Positions 25,540 to 32,822 of a stretch of 64,000 bases of DNA are shown piece after piece (the first letter of the stretch is position 1; every line of letters starts with the position of its first letter). Source of the DNA: Lachnospiraceae bacterium (lineage in GTDB: Bacteria; Bacillota; Clostridia; Lachnospirales; Lachnospiraceae); NCBI GenBank assembly GCA_017461725.1, contig JAFTXG010000018.1, positions 93,488-157,487 of the forward strand. The letters run 5' to 3'. Position numbers and translations under genes: made by a program. The notes beneath the pieces are model-generated. The model saw only the letters and a list, made by a program, of their open reading frames with translations. It was not told the origin of the DNA and did no database searches.

Positions 25540-26709
25540 TTACAGATTCAGTACGTTTTTTGTGAAGTTGTCCATCCTAGCGGCGCTGTCCTGTTTCATG
25601 CGTTCTGTGAAGTGCCCATACCGATCAAGGGTGAAGGCAGCAGAAGCGTGGCCGAGGTTTCCTTGTAGGGTTTTGATATCGTCACCGGCGCGGATGGCGT
25701 TGACGGCATATGTGTGGCGCAGATCATGAAAGCGGACGTTTTCAATGCCGGCAGCAGTCAGCAGGTCCTTAAACTCCCGCTGGACACGCCAGCGATCAAC
25801 AAGACTGCCATCCTCCAGCGTGAACACAAGATTATGCGGATTATTCCAAATCTGGCCAGCTTTAAGCCTCATTTCGATTTGTCTGCGTCGCTGAGCTTTC
25901 AGGGCGAGAATGACGGAGGTGGCAACAGTAAGTGTTCTGGTTTTGTTATTTTTCGGAAGCATAAAGATATCGTCATCATCTCGATCAAGATCAGCAAGCT
26001 GTTTGCTAACGAATATGGTGCCTTTATTCAGATTTGCGCTATCCCAGGTTAATCCGAGCAATTCCCCCAGACGCAGGCCGGTAAATAAAGCCACTACGAT
26101 CAAATGTTCATAAGGGTTACCCTTAGCGGTTCGCAGTAAAGCTGTTATTTCTTCGTCGGTGAGAGGGTGCATCTCAGGTTGATTAACCTTGGGTAGTGCA
26201 CAGCCTACCGCCGGATTACGTGGGATATATTCGTTCTGTACTGCTTTTTCCAGCGCCATGCGGAGAACTTTGTAGGCGAGATGGATAGAAGCTGCGGAAA
26301 GCTCATCCAGACCGTTTACAAAGAATTGCACATCGTGTGGCCGAAGATCTGACAGCTTTATTGCTCCCAGAGCTGGCTTAATATGCTTCCTGATATTTGA
26401 TTGGTATATGCGTACAGTGTTTTTCTTTCGATTGCCCAGATATTCCGCTGCCCAGGTATCGAGCCACTGGCCAACGGTCATTTTCTGGGGTGGGATATAG
26501 ATGCCGGTATTCACGGCAACTGCTGCCGCCTGCATTTTCTCCCGGACTTCCTTTTGGGTCTTGCCGGTAAATGACTGTTGGATCTGTTTGCCGGTTCCTG
26601 GATCACGACCGGTGGTGATTCGCGCCTCCCAGTATATGTACTGTTTGCCTTTCCGGGTAACGGTTTTCTTCCGGATGGTACCGGAGCCTTGCGCTGCTCT
26701 TTTTGCCAT
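25540..26709 (-). CDS. int: tyrosine recombinase (integrase)
   Basis: 389-aa site-specific recombinase. N-terminal arm-binding domain: GSGTIRKKTVTRKGKQYIYW up to about residue 60. SAM-like core-binding domain from TVGQWLDTWAAEYLGN. Catalytic domain with Arg in FTGLRLGELLGL, His-Arg in FHDLRHTYAVN, a second His in LGHASAAFT and the nucleophile Tyr in LDRYGHFTERM. The start at 26709 has AAGGAG 7 nt upstream; an in-frame ATG at 26802, also with GGAGG, would add 31 residues. It acts on the 14-bp repeats flanking the element. Confidence 0.95.
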   Translation of the reverse strand: MAKRAAQGSGTIRKKTVTRKGKQYIYWEARITTGRDPGTGKQIQQSFTGKTQKEVREKMQAAAVAVNTGIYIPPQKMTVGQWLDTWAAEYLGNRKKNTVRIYQSNIRKHIKPALGAIKLSDLRPHDVQFFVNGLDELSAASIHLAYKVLRMALEKAVQNEYIPRNPAVGCALPKVNQPEMHPLTDEEITALLRTAKGNPYEHLIVVALFTGLRLGELLGLTWDSANLNKGTIFVSKQLADLDRDDDDIFMLPKNNKTRTLTVATSVILALKAQRRRQIEMRLKAGQIWNNPHNLVFTLEDGSLVDRWRVQREFKDLLTAAGIENVRFHDLRHTYAVNAIRAGDDIKTLQGNLGHASAAFTLDRYGHFTERMKQDSAARMDNFTKNVLNL

Positions 26710-27054
26710 GGCGTACTCCTTTCGTTTGACACCATCGCCTAAATGTGGTAGTATAAAAGGGCGCAGTGGTGCCTTGTTTGGTAGACTGGTATTGTTGTGC
26801 ATCCTCTCCTCCGGTGTTGGTAGCGCCGGGGGAGATTTTCTATGTCCATCAGGACAGGGCTATTTGCCCCGCTGGTGGATTTTTTGTTGTTGGTAGAGAT
26901 TTCCTCCGCCAAAGCAGAAAATGGCGGCATCTTTTCACCAAATCGGGCGAAAAGCCAGAACCTAACTCAGTAACGTTTCGTTATCGAGCTTCTTCCTTCT
27001 GATGGTCTGTACCTTGGGGTACGGTGCGCTCTGAACTTATGGAGTAACACTTTG
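26710..27054. other. integrase upstream region, no confident gene
   Basis: About 345 bp between int and the repressor gene. It contains a GGAGGAGAGG-ATG at 26802 in frame with int, and several hairpins towards 27000 (AGTAACG/CGTTA-type around 26970 and GTACC-TTGG-GGTAC around 27010). Short minus-strand frames are open but show no recognisable protein. It may carry arm-type integrase sites or int leader structure. Confidence 0.4.
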
Positions 27055-27061
27055 TTACTCC
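27041..27061 (-). terminator. hairpin at the end of the repressor gene
   Basis: GGAGTAACA and TGTTACTCC form a perfect 9-bp stem with a 3-nt loop. It contains the repressor's stop codon. It lacks a T-run, so termination is uncertain. Confidence 0.5.
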
Positions 27062-27474
27062 GTTTGCTGATCATCGGGATCAGTGTCTTTCTTTGTGTAA
27101 CCTGGAATAAGGGTTAGATCCTTCACGTATTCTCTAGCCTTGCTCTTGCCGCTCTTATTTAGTTTCAAGTAGTCGGAAACCAACTCTTGTTCGTCAGTTT
27201 CGATTATTCGAACCTTTCCGCTTTTTATATGCGAGTCCATTACTGCATCAACTTCTTTACTAATTAGCTTCTGAAAATCTGCAGCATCGACAATATCTAC
27301 TAACCTCACGTTTAGGGCGGATGCTATTTTTTGAATGGTTTCTATTCTAGGCTCCCGCTTATTGTTTTCGTACTGACGCAGAGTGATTTCTGCAACGCCT
27401 ATTTTCTGAGCCAGTTCTTTTTGGGTAAGTCCCCTCAGCTTACGAAAATTTTTAATATTCTGTCCTGTATTCAT
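27055..27474 (-). CDS. CI-like XRE family repressor
   Basis: 139 aa with an N-terminal XRE helix-turn-helix (residues 4-58: NIKNFRKLRGLTQKELAQKI, then RQYENNKREPRIETIQKIAS) and a C-terminal tail without a visible LexA-type peptidase motif. An ImmA/IrrE protease gene is present in the same element and could cleave it, as in ICEBs1 (inference). GGAGG lies 7 nt before the ATG. It is divergent from the Cro-like gene, with palindromic operators between them. Confidence 0.88.
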   Translation of the reverse strand: MNTGQNIKNFRKLRGLTQKELAQKIGVAEITLRQYENNKREPRIETIQKIASALNVRLVDIVDAADFQKLISKEVDAVMDSHIKSGKVRIIETDEQELVSDYLKLNKSGKSKAREYVKDLTLIPGYTKKDTDPDDQQTE

Positions 27475-27523
27475 ATTGCCACCTCCTGCGAGAAGTATAG
27501 CATAAATTACACACAAAAGATAG

Positions 27524-27600
27524 ATTCAAAATGAATAAATTTTATTGTTGACAGATACGTAATGAATATGCTATGATTATATCAGATTCAAAACGAATCT
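27524..27600. promoter_or_regulatory. genetic-switch operators and Cro-side promoter
   Basis: Two related palindromes: ATTCA-AAA-TGAAT (27524-27536) near the repressor promoter and AGATTC-AAAAC-GAATCT (27584-27600) at the presumed start of rightward transcription. Between them the rightward promoter is TTGACA (27548-27553), 18 bp, TATGAT (27572-27577). The layout matches a CI/Cro switch. Confidence 0.75.
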
Positions 27601-27629
27601 GTCAAGTTTAAAAGAAAAGAGGTGTATAA

Positions 27630-27827
27630 ATGAAGCTGAACAGAAAAAAACTGGAACTGGCAATGGCTCGCGCGTGTATGAACACTGAGGACTTGCAGAA
27701 GGCCACGCAAATCCCGCGTCCTACCATCACAGGAGCAATCACGGGCAGAGGAATCCGCACAGCCACCGCAGGCCGAATTGCAAAGGCTCTTGGGGTGGAT
27801 GTAACCGAAATCTTGGAGGATGAGTAG
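27630..27827 (+). CDS. Cro-like XRE helix-turn-helix protein
   Basis: 65 aa, nearly all one XRE domain (KLELAMARACMNTEDLQKAT, then IPRPTITGAITG). It is first in the rightward operon, directly after the operator region, with AAGAGGTG 7 nt before the ATG. Position and size suggest a Cro-type regulator that turns the repressor off. Confidence 0.85.
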   Translation: MKLNRKKLELAMARACMNTEDLQKATQIPRPTITGAITGRGIRTATAGRIAKALGVDVTEILEDE

Positions 27828-27875
27828 TTACGCCGGCGCAATTTGTGCGACGTCGCACAGAAAGGAGGAACACAC

Positions 27876-28079
27876 ATGAATAGTAGCACAGCAACCTTGA
27901 CGATGAGCGTAGAGGAAGCAGCAAAGGAGCTGGGGATCTGCGTAAAGATCGCCTATGACCTTACCCACCGGCAGGACTTCCCGACAATCAAGATCGGACG
28001 GCGCACCCGCATTTCTCGTGAAGGGTTGAGAGAATGGGTGCGGCAGCAGGAGCAGAGCAGAAAGGAGACAACGATATGA
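27876..28079 (+). CDS. xis: excisionase/AlpA-like helix-turn-helix protein
   Basis: 67-aa MerR-type winged helix of the excisionase family: MSVEEAAKELGICVKIAYDL, then TIKIGRRTRISREGLREWV. GGAGG lies before the ATG at 27876. It probably helps Int excise the element and may also regulate transcription. Its stop overlaps the next start as ATGA. Confidence 0.85.
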   Translation: MNSSTATLTMSVEEAAKELGICVKIAYDLTHRQDFPTIKIGRRTRISREGLREWVRQQEQSRKETTI

Positions 28080-28330
28080 GAAACACATTTACCATTGAGG
28101 CGAGAAGATTTCCGGTATCAATCAAGGATATGCGTACCGGCGAAGTGAGAAACGATATTATCATTCTGAGCAAGCAGGAGCTGCAGGCGGCTCAGATCGT
28201 GGGCCAGTCCTCCAAGGAGTTGATCTGGCGCATGTACAACAGAAGGGGATTCCACGTTCTGGACATCGGAACGCCAGAGAAGCAGACTTTATTTGCTGAT
28301 CTGGAGGAATTGTGGGTGATGAGTGAATGA
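28076..28330 (+). CDS. small hypothetical protein of the element
   Basis: 84 aa, not recognised. It starts MRNTFTIEARRFPVSIKDM and is a mixed alpha/beta sequence without membrane segments. GGAGA lies upstream. It overlaps the excisionase stop and the following start by four bases each, so translation is coupled through the early operon. Confidence 0.7.
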   Translation: MRNTFTIEARRFPVSIKDMRTGEVRNDIIILSKQELQAAQIVGQSSKELIWRMYNRRGFHVLDIGTPEKQTLFADLEELWVMSE

Positions 28331-28674
28331 CAGCAGAAGAAGCCCACAGAGAGGCCGCAGAGCTTGCGGAAATGGCCAAGGATAGAAGCTTGTGGGGTCC
28401 AGAGCTATTTGACCGTGTAGCGGCAAATCCGGCCCTTAGCCCGTGCGTATTCAACCGGATACGGCAGGCGTTAGGCCCGGAGGAGTGGAAAGAATTTGAT
28501 CATGCATATTGCGGGTATAAAAGGCCGCAAGATAAAGAGCTGGTGGACTGGATCGAAAGAAAGGCAGGTGAGGAAGCATGGGAAAGAAGCCTACAGCAGA
28601 TGAGCAGCAGCGAGTTGATCAGATTATTGGAGAACTTGGCAAACGGGGATTCTCTACAACAAAAAACGGCGTAA
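28327..28674 (+). CDS. small acidic helical protein of the element
   Basis: 115 aa, not recognised. Predominantly helical and acidic (AEEAHREAAELAEMAKDRS; EWERSLQQ-type C-terminus). The start overlaps the previous stop (ATGA). Its last 97 bases overlap the ATPase gene in another frame, an unusually long overlap. Confidence 0.6.
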   Translation: MTAEEAHREAAELAEMAKDRSLWGPELFDRVAANPALSPCVFNRIRQALGPEEWKEFDHAYCGYKRPQDKELVDWIERKAGEEAWERSLQQMSSSELIRLLENLANGDSLQQKTA

Positions 28675-29894
28675 TCGTGCCGACAGAGCGACCAATACCA
28701 AAAATTGTTTCAGCTGCAGAACTTCAGAAAATTGATATTCCACCAATTGAATGGCTGGTTAACAATATTCTTCCAACTGGTTTATCGATGATAGGCGCAC
28801 CGAGTAAGTATTTCAAAAGCTATATGATGCTAGGCCTATGCGTTGCTATCTGCACAGGCGGAAAGTTCTTAGGTTTTGATTGCACTAAACACGCCTGTTT
28901 GTATCTGGATCTTGAGAGTACGAAGCGAAGACCGCAAAACCGTTTAAAGCAAATTATGGGGCGCGGGCCGTGGCCGGACAATCTTTATATCCTCACAAAT
29001 GAAACGGGTGTTGGGCGAATAGGGAATGGCTTCGAGGCGGCGGTAACTGCATTACTGGAACAGCATTCAGATATTAAACTGATGGTTGTGGATGTATTCC
29101 AGATGATTCGTCAGCCTGCAAAGAGAAATCAAACAGGTTATGATCGAGACTATGAAGACTTTAGCGTGTTAAAACAGATTGCGGACAAGTATAGTATCGG
29201 ATTGATGTTGGTGCATCATACTCGAAAAATGAAAGATCCGAATGATGTATTTAACGAGCTGTCTGGTTCGGTTGGCGTGATGGGTGCGCTCGATTGTGCA
29301 TGGGTAATCACAAAAGAGGATAGGGATTCAACGGAGGCGGTTCTGCATATTACTGGCCGAGACATGGAAAGTGTCAATTTGAAAATCTGTTTTAATAAGC
29401 GTACATTTCAATGGGAACTAATTGGCGAGGAGGATGCAGTCAATAAGCAACGCGAGTTGTTCTCCTACGGTCGAAATCCTGTTGCCAACACCATTAAAGC
29501 ATTGGTGAAGCAGGGTGACGGACACTGGGAAGGCAGTGCAAGCGATCTGATTGATGTGAGTAAATATCTTTCTGGCGGAAGAAACCGGATACACTGGGAT
29601 GCGGCGAAGGTTGGAAAAGAGATCAACAGAATAAAGGCGTTTTTGTTGGATGATGGGATCTGTTTCGAGTATGATCCGAACTCGACCAGAGGAAAAAGGA
29701 AGTATATTTTTACTGTTGTTCGTGATGATGCTGTTGAATCCGTTTCACCTGTTGAAGCTGTTGAAGCAGAACAATATCAACTGGAATTTATCCGGCAGAA
29801 CAATAATATCAACACAGTCAACAGTTGCAACAGTGCAACAGATGGTTTTACACCAGCACAAAAGTCGCCATTTGATAATACTGGAAGGGAGTAA
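28578..29894 (+). CDS. RepA-like AAA ATPase
   Basis: 438 aa. RecA/RepA-type hexameric ATPase core: Walker A variant GAPSKYFKSYM (about residues 73-83), Walker B LMVVDVFQMI, and a sensor-like LMLVHHTRKMKDPND. This matches the AAA_25/RepA helicase group used for replication of plasmids, phages and mobile islands. The C-terminal third is variable. GAGG precedes the ATG at 28578. It is the only replication-type protein in the element; no separate primase or origin-binding protein was recognised. Confidence 0.82.
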   Translation: MGKKPTADEQQRVDQIIGELGKRGFSTTKNGVIVPTERPIPKIVSAAELQKIDIPPIEWLVNNILPTGLSMIGAPSKYFKSYMMLGLCVAICTGGKFLGFDCTKHACLYLDLESTKRRPQNRLKQIMGRGPWPDNLYILTNETGVGRIGNGFEAAVTALLEQHSDIKLMVVDVFQMIRQPAKRNQTGYDRDYEDFSVLKQIADKYSIGLMLVHHTRKMKDPNDVFNELSGSVGVMGALDCAWVITKEDRDSTEAVLHITGRDMESVNLKICFNKRTFQWELIGEEDAVNKQRELFSYGRNPVANTIKALVKQGDGHWEGSASDLIDVSKYLSGGRNRIHWDAAKVGKEINRIKAFLLDDGICFEYDPNSTRGKRKYIFTVVRDDAVESVSPVEAVEAEQYQLEFIRQNNNINTVNSCNSATDGFTPAQKSPFDNTGRE

Positions 29895-29898
29895 GGGT

Positions 29899-30219
29899 AT
29901 GAGTGAAATCACAGAAATATTGGAACGTATACACGATGCGAAAAGCAGACTTAATGAACATCAGGAGATCGTGAGGGTCTGCACGGAATGCAATTCTGTG
30001 CGGGTGTCAATATGCATTTCGTGGCCGGAAGCCGACGCAAGGCGCCAGGAAATGCGACTTCAGACGCGCGAGTTACGCCCCGCAAAAGGACTGACAAAGG
30101 CTCTGATAGGTGTCCTGGTGAAGGGCTATGAACATCAGATTGGAGAATTAAACAAGGAGTTGGATGATGCAATCGCTGATCTTGTAGAGCTGCGGAGTGC
30201 GAGAAAGGAGCAACCATGA
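29899..30219 (+). CDS. small coiled-coil hypothetical protein
   Basis: 106 aa, not recognised. Helical ends (ITEILERIHDAKSRLNEHQE and LNKELDDAIADLVELRSARK) surround a middle with Cys residues (VCTECNSVRVSIC). The ATG at 29899 has AAGGGAGTAAGGG upstream. It starts 5 bases after the ATPase stop, and its own stop overlaps the next ATG. Confidence 0.65.
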   Translation: MSEITEILERIHDAKSRLNEHQEIVRVCTECNSVRVSICISWPEADARRQEMRLQTRELRPAKGLTKALIGVLVKGYEHQIGELNKELDDAIADLVELRSARKEQP

Positions 30220-30437
30220 AAATCTTAACCCAAGGTAGAACCGCAATGGTCGAGCTGCCAAAAGAAATCTGGGCAACAAGTTACGGCACCGAAGGTCGCG
30301 CCGGTGTACTTAGCTCCAGCTACATATCGCCGTGTCTGGGTGATTATGACAGCATTGGCAGAGCAAAGGCGGTTGTGAAAGAGCTCTTCGATTATCACCG
30401 GAACGGCAAAAACAGCTATATCATGCCGGAGCAGTAA
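30216..30437 (+). CDS. small hypothetical protein of phage/island type
   Basis: 73 aa, not assigned. It starts MKILTQGRTAMVELPKEIW and ends FDYHRNGKNSYIMPEQ. The segment LGDYDSIGRAKAVVKELFDY resembles small phage-island proteins. AAGGAG before an ATG that overlaps the previous stop. The structured element begins directly after its TAA. Confidence 0.6.
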   Translation: MKILTQGRTAMVELPKEIWATSYGTEGRAGVLSSSYISPCLGDYDSIGRAKAVVKELFDYHRNGKNSYIMPEQ

Positions 30438-30517
30438 AAGAAAAAAAGCCCTCAGGAAGCTGCAACTTCGAGAGGGCCAAGCAGCCGGAGCTGCTACCAA
30501 ATGGCAATTATAGGGTA
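30438..30517 (+). ncRNA. structured RNA element, copy 1 (CTGCAA loop)
   Basis: Directly after a TAA and an A/G-rich spacer: GCCCTC (30448-30453), GAAG, loop CTGCAA (30460-30465), CTTC, GAGGGC (30472-30477), then CAAGCA, and a second perfect hairpin AGCAGC-CGGA-GCTGCT (30480-30495). Copy 2 at 32536 has the same order, the same loop and different but still paired stems. It may be transcribed as part of the mRNA; function unknown. Confidence 0.65.
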
Positions 30518-30588
30518 ACACATTCTCCGGGGAAATGTAAAGGACTTTTCGCTAAAAAATAAGCGAAACCCTAAGAGGAGGATTAGAA

Positions 30589-30783
30589 ATGCAGAGAATC
30601 AGAGAACTCATGAAGGAACTGATCCGGGAGCTACTCTTGATGGATATTGAGACAATCGAGAGGATAAGCGGCAAATGGACGGAAGGAATGCGAAAAGAAG
30701 GTATTCCGGATAACTTGATTGCGTTTTGCAATAAACTCGCAGAGGCAGTGATCCAGCGGAAGAAAGAGAGGTCATGTGTATGA
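30589..30783 (+). CDS. small helical hypothetical protein
   Basis: 64 aa, not recognised. Amphipathic helices rich in Glu, Arg and Leu (MQRIRELMKELIRELLLMD). GAGGAGG lies 6-7 nt before the ATG. Its stop overlaps the start of the ImmA/IrrE-family gene (ATGA), so the two are probably co-translated. It could be a partner of that protease. Confidence 0.6.
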   Translation: MQRIRELMKELIRELLLMDIETIERISGKWTEGMRKEGIPDNLIAFCNKLAEAVIQRKKERSCV

Positions 30784-31199
30784 GGGATAATAAAGAACTA
30801 CTTGCCAAGCTGATCAACATGACCGGAAGTATAGATGGGGACATTGTTTTTATGCCGATGATCAGTAAATGCAAGGGATTGATGGTAGGTGAACAGGTGG
30901 AGTATACGCCAGAAGAGATGGAACGGCTTATGTACATAGCGGAGCAACAGGGGATAAAGGTTAGATTTAAGTCGTTTGAGGCTTTTGATGGAAGGATGGC
31001 GGTTGTCAAGGATGAGGTCCGTATAGGAATCAGAGCGGGAATGAGTTTTGACGAATATGTGTACACCCTTGCACATGAGCTTGCGCACTGGTTTTTGCAT
31101 TTCGATAAGGGCGATACAATAACCAGTGACAACCACCAGGAATATGAGGAGCAGGCAGACAGGGCGGCGAAAATGCTATTGCTGGCTTTGTCCGCATAA
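30780..31199 (+). CDS. ImmA/IrrE family metallopeptidase
   Basis: 139 aa. Zinc-protease motif HELAH at residues 99-103 with a downstream Glu in EYEEQADRAAKMLL. In ICEBs1 and related elements ImmA cleaves the CI-like repressor (ImmR) to trigger excision; this element has a CI-like repressor without its own peptidase domain, which fits. The ATG at 30780 overlaps the upstream stop; an ATG at 30774 is too close to the GAGAGG site. Confidence 0.87.
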   Translation: MRDNKELLAKLINMTGSIDGDIVFMPMISKCKGLMVGEQVEYTPEEMERLMYIAEQQGIKVRFKSFEAFDGRMAVVKDEVRIGIRAGMSFDEYVYTLAHELAHWFLHFDKGDTITSDNHQEYEEQADRAAKMLLLALSA

Positions 31200-31344
31200 A
31201 TAACGGCACCTATGGGCCGGGGAATGGTGTTGGCGCACCGGAACCCGGCTGCACACGGGCCGAGGAATAGTGAGATGGACGGATGTTATTAAATGTTATG
31301 GTTATGAATTTGTTGACGCGATAACGCGCGAAGGGAGGTGTCTT

Positions 31345-31488
31345 ATGATCAAGCTCACCGTACACTATGACCATCCGGAGCAACTGCAGATGCTGATCCA
31401 GCTCCTGGGTGATCGGGTGTTGAGCTGCCGGAGAGCAAAACAACAGACCGGATCACATAAGAGGGCATATATTGTTTTACGTGATTAA
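31345..31488 (+). CDS. very small hypothetical protein
   Basis: 47 aa, not recognised. It starts MIKLTVHYDHPEQLQMLIQL and ends SHKRAYIVLRD, suggesting a beta-alpha-beta unit. GGAGGTG precedes the ATG at 31345. Its stop is directly followed by the structured region at 31493. Confidence 0.55.
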   Translation: MIKLTVHYDHPEQLQMLIQLLGDRVLSCRRAKQQTGSHKRAYIVLRD

Positions 31489-31492
31489 GACA

Positions 31493-31615
31493 CACTAAAG
31501 GAGCAATGGCCCAACCCAAAGGGGGGTCAGGTATCGCTCCTTTAGTGAAGCCATTCTCCTCCCAACCCAAAAGGATCACGAGGGAAAAGGATGGTTCTCA
31601 TTCGGATTATACAAT
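31493..31615 (+). ncRNA. tandem structured region with repeated CCCAACCCAAA loops
   Basis: CACTAAAGGAGC (31493-31504) and GCTCCTTTAGTG (31536-31547) form a perfect 12-bp stem around an inner hairpin whose loop contains CCCAACCCAAA (31510-31520). A second, shorter structure follows with the same 11-mer at 31561-31571 closed by TCCT/AGGA and GCCAT/ATGGT. It holds no ORF. It may include a terminator for the upstream genes. Confidence 0.5.
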
Positions 31616-31699
31616 AAGGCGCACAGAAAAGCAAGGGCGGTTTATCATGTAATTGATAGGCTTGCCCTGTTTCTGGGTTGTGGGCTATATTCCTTTAGT

Positions 31700-31912
31700 T
31701 CAGTCCTGATCAGGAAGGTATTCCAGAAAGTCTCCTGGCTGACACCTTAGTAATTCGCAGACTGTAGAGATATTTTCCCATGAGACCAGCTCGTTATTTC
31801 GAAATTTTTGTATTGTGGCTTCTCCGAATAACCTTTCTTTTCTTAGGCGGTACGTTGAGTAACCGGCATCTTTGAGCGCAGAAACAATATTGATTTTGTA
31901 TTGAATTGGCAT
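31700..31912 (-). CDS. Cro/CI-type helix-turn-helix regulator
   Basis: 70 aa, one HTH domain of the YozG-like type (YKINIVSALKDAGYSTYRLR, then WENISTVCELLRCQPGDFLE). AGGAAG lies before the ATG at 31912. It is divergent from the promoter of the structured leader at 32098. GTGTATA/TATACAC half-sites between them suggest it controls that promoter and its own. Confidence 0.82.
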   Translation of the reverse strand: MPIQYKINIVSALKDAGYSTYRLRKERLFGEATIQKFRNNELVSWENISTVCELLRCQPGDFLEYLPDQD

Positions 31913-32009
31913 GGATTGCACTTCCTTTCTGTGGGAAATAAATAGGACAGTTAAAATTGTGAATACCTCTTCCATTATAAGCATTATATCGCAGATATGC
32001 ACAAAAAAA

Positions 32010-32090
32010 CAAGTGTATAAAATCGCCAAAATATACACTGTAAGTTTGTGCATAATGTCAATGGACATACACTAGTATCTGGTGTATAAT
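32010..32090 (+). promoter_or_regulatory. promoter and operators for the structured leader
   Basis: TGGACA (32062-32067), 17 bp, TATAAT (32085-32090). Upstream and overlapping are AGTGTATA/TATACACT (about 32010-32040) and ATACAC/GTGTAT (about 32067-32087) inverted repeats, likely sites for the divergent HTH regulator. Transcription should start near 32097. Confidence 0.72.
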
Positions 32091-32097
32091 GTGGTCA

Positions 32098-32259
32098 TAA
32101 GATAACAGAGAGGGACAGCCGGAAAAAGCGGTGAAAGGCCGTAAATGCCGAAAGCGTCCGATACCGAAAACCATATCCCTGTGAGAGGTAGAAAGCCTCA
32201 ATAGGCAGGAAGATGATTCCGGGGCGGTTCCTCTCCACAATGAAAAGGAGATAGAAAAC
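32098..32259 (+). ncRNA. about 160-nt structured 5' leader
   Basis: It begins at the predicted transcription start and runs to the next ribosome site. Closing stem GAGAGG (32108-32113) with CCTCTC (32230-32235), then CCGGAA (32119-32124) with TTCCGG (32217-32222). Inside are GCGG/CCGT (32128-32131 with 32139-32142) and GAGG/CCTC (32185-32188 with 32196-32199), with GAAA-rich joining regions. It holds no ORF. It looks like a cis-regulatory RNA or stable small RNA; no known class was recognised. Confidence 0.55.
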
Positions 32260-32535
32260 ATGACAGAGAGACAGATTGAAAATCGCATCAAAAAGCTGCA
32301 GGCCATTGAGGTGCAGCAGAAAGAGCTGGAGGCGCAGGCTGAATTGTTGAGAGCTGAGTTGAAAGCAGACCTGGAAGACAAGGGGCTGGACGAGCTGAAG
32401 ACATCGAATTTTATTATCCGTTGGAAAGAGATCGTCAGTGAACGGCTGGATGGAAAGGCGCTGAAAACGGCATTACCAGAGATATACCGTCAGTATTGCC
32501 GGCAGGCGAGCAACAAAAGATTTACGATTGCATAA
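32260..32535 (+). CDS. small coiled-coil protein of phage type
   Basis: 91 aa. The N-terminal half is a coiled coil (IENRIKKLQAIEVQQKELEA); the C-terminal half (SNFIIRWKEIVSERLDGKAL, then YRQYCRQASNKRFTI) matches a small protein type common in Firmicutes prophages and islands, loosely like Gp157. AAGGAG precedes the ATG. It is the first gene after the structured leader, and RNA copy 2 starts right after its TAA. Confidence 0.72.
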   Translation: MTERQIENRIKKLQAIEVQQKELEAQAELLRAELKADLEDKGLDELKTSNFIIRWKEIVSERLDGKALKTALPEIYRQYCRQASNKRFTIA

Positions 32536-32608
32536 AGAAAATGCCCTTGCCAGAGCTGCAACTCTGACAGGGGCAAGCAACCCGACAACCTGTTAAAATT
32601 GGGGTATG
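32536..32608 (+). ncRNA. structured RNA element, copy 2 (CTGCAA loop)
   Basis: TGCCCTTG (32542-32549), CAGAG, loop CTGCAA (32556-32561), CTCTG, CAGGGGCA (32568-32575), then AGCAACCCG. It has the same layout as copy 1 (TAA, A/G spacer, stem, loop, CAAGCA, later an AATT...GGGTA block). The stem sequences differ in both arms, keeping pairing. Confidence 0.65.
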
Positions 32609-32647
32609 AACGGAGTATATCACACCTGCTGCCTTGTTGTAAAGGTA

Positions 32648-32732
32648 ATGTCGCAATTCCAGGAGCGGTGCAAGTATCTGCTTTCGGCAAGCGATTTGAG
32701 CCGGGACTGGTACAATAAAAATATTGCGACAT
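32648..32732. repeat. 10-bp inverted repeat in the 32.6-kb spacer
   Basis: ATGTCGCAAT (32648-32657) and ATTGCGACAT (32723-32732), 65 bp apart. The region from 32609 to 32822 contains only weak short frames. It may be an operator pair, a hairpin or a replication/transfer site. Confidence 0.45.
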
Positions 32733-32822
32733 CGCAGAAGAATGTAAACATTGTACTCTCCTGTTCCACTTCTGAATTAGTGATGAAGTGTAGGAAATGA
32801 AGCAAAAGGAAGGGAGGAAAAC

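Noticed and set aside
26739..26930. 63-codon minus-strand frame upstream of int
   Set aside because: Protein-unlike composition and no ribosome site for its own start.
32606..32800. 64-codon plus-strand frame in the element
   Set aside because: Weak ribosome site and atypical composition; it overlaps the inverted repeat at 32648-32732, which explains the sequence better.
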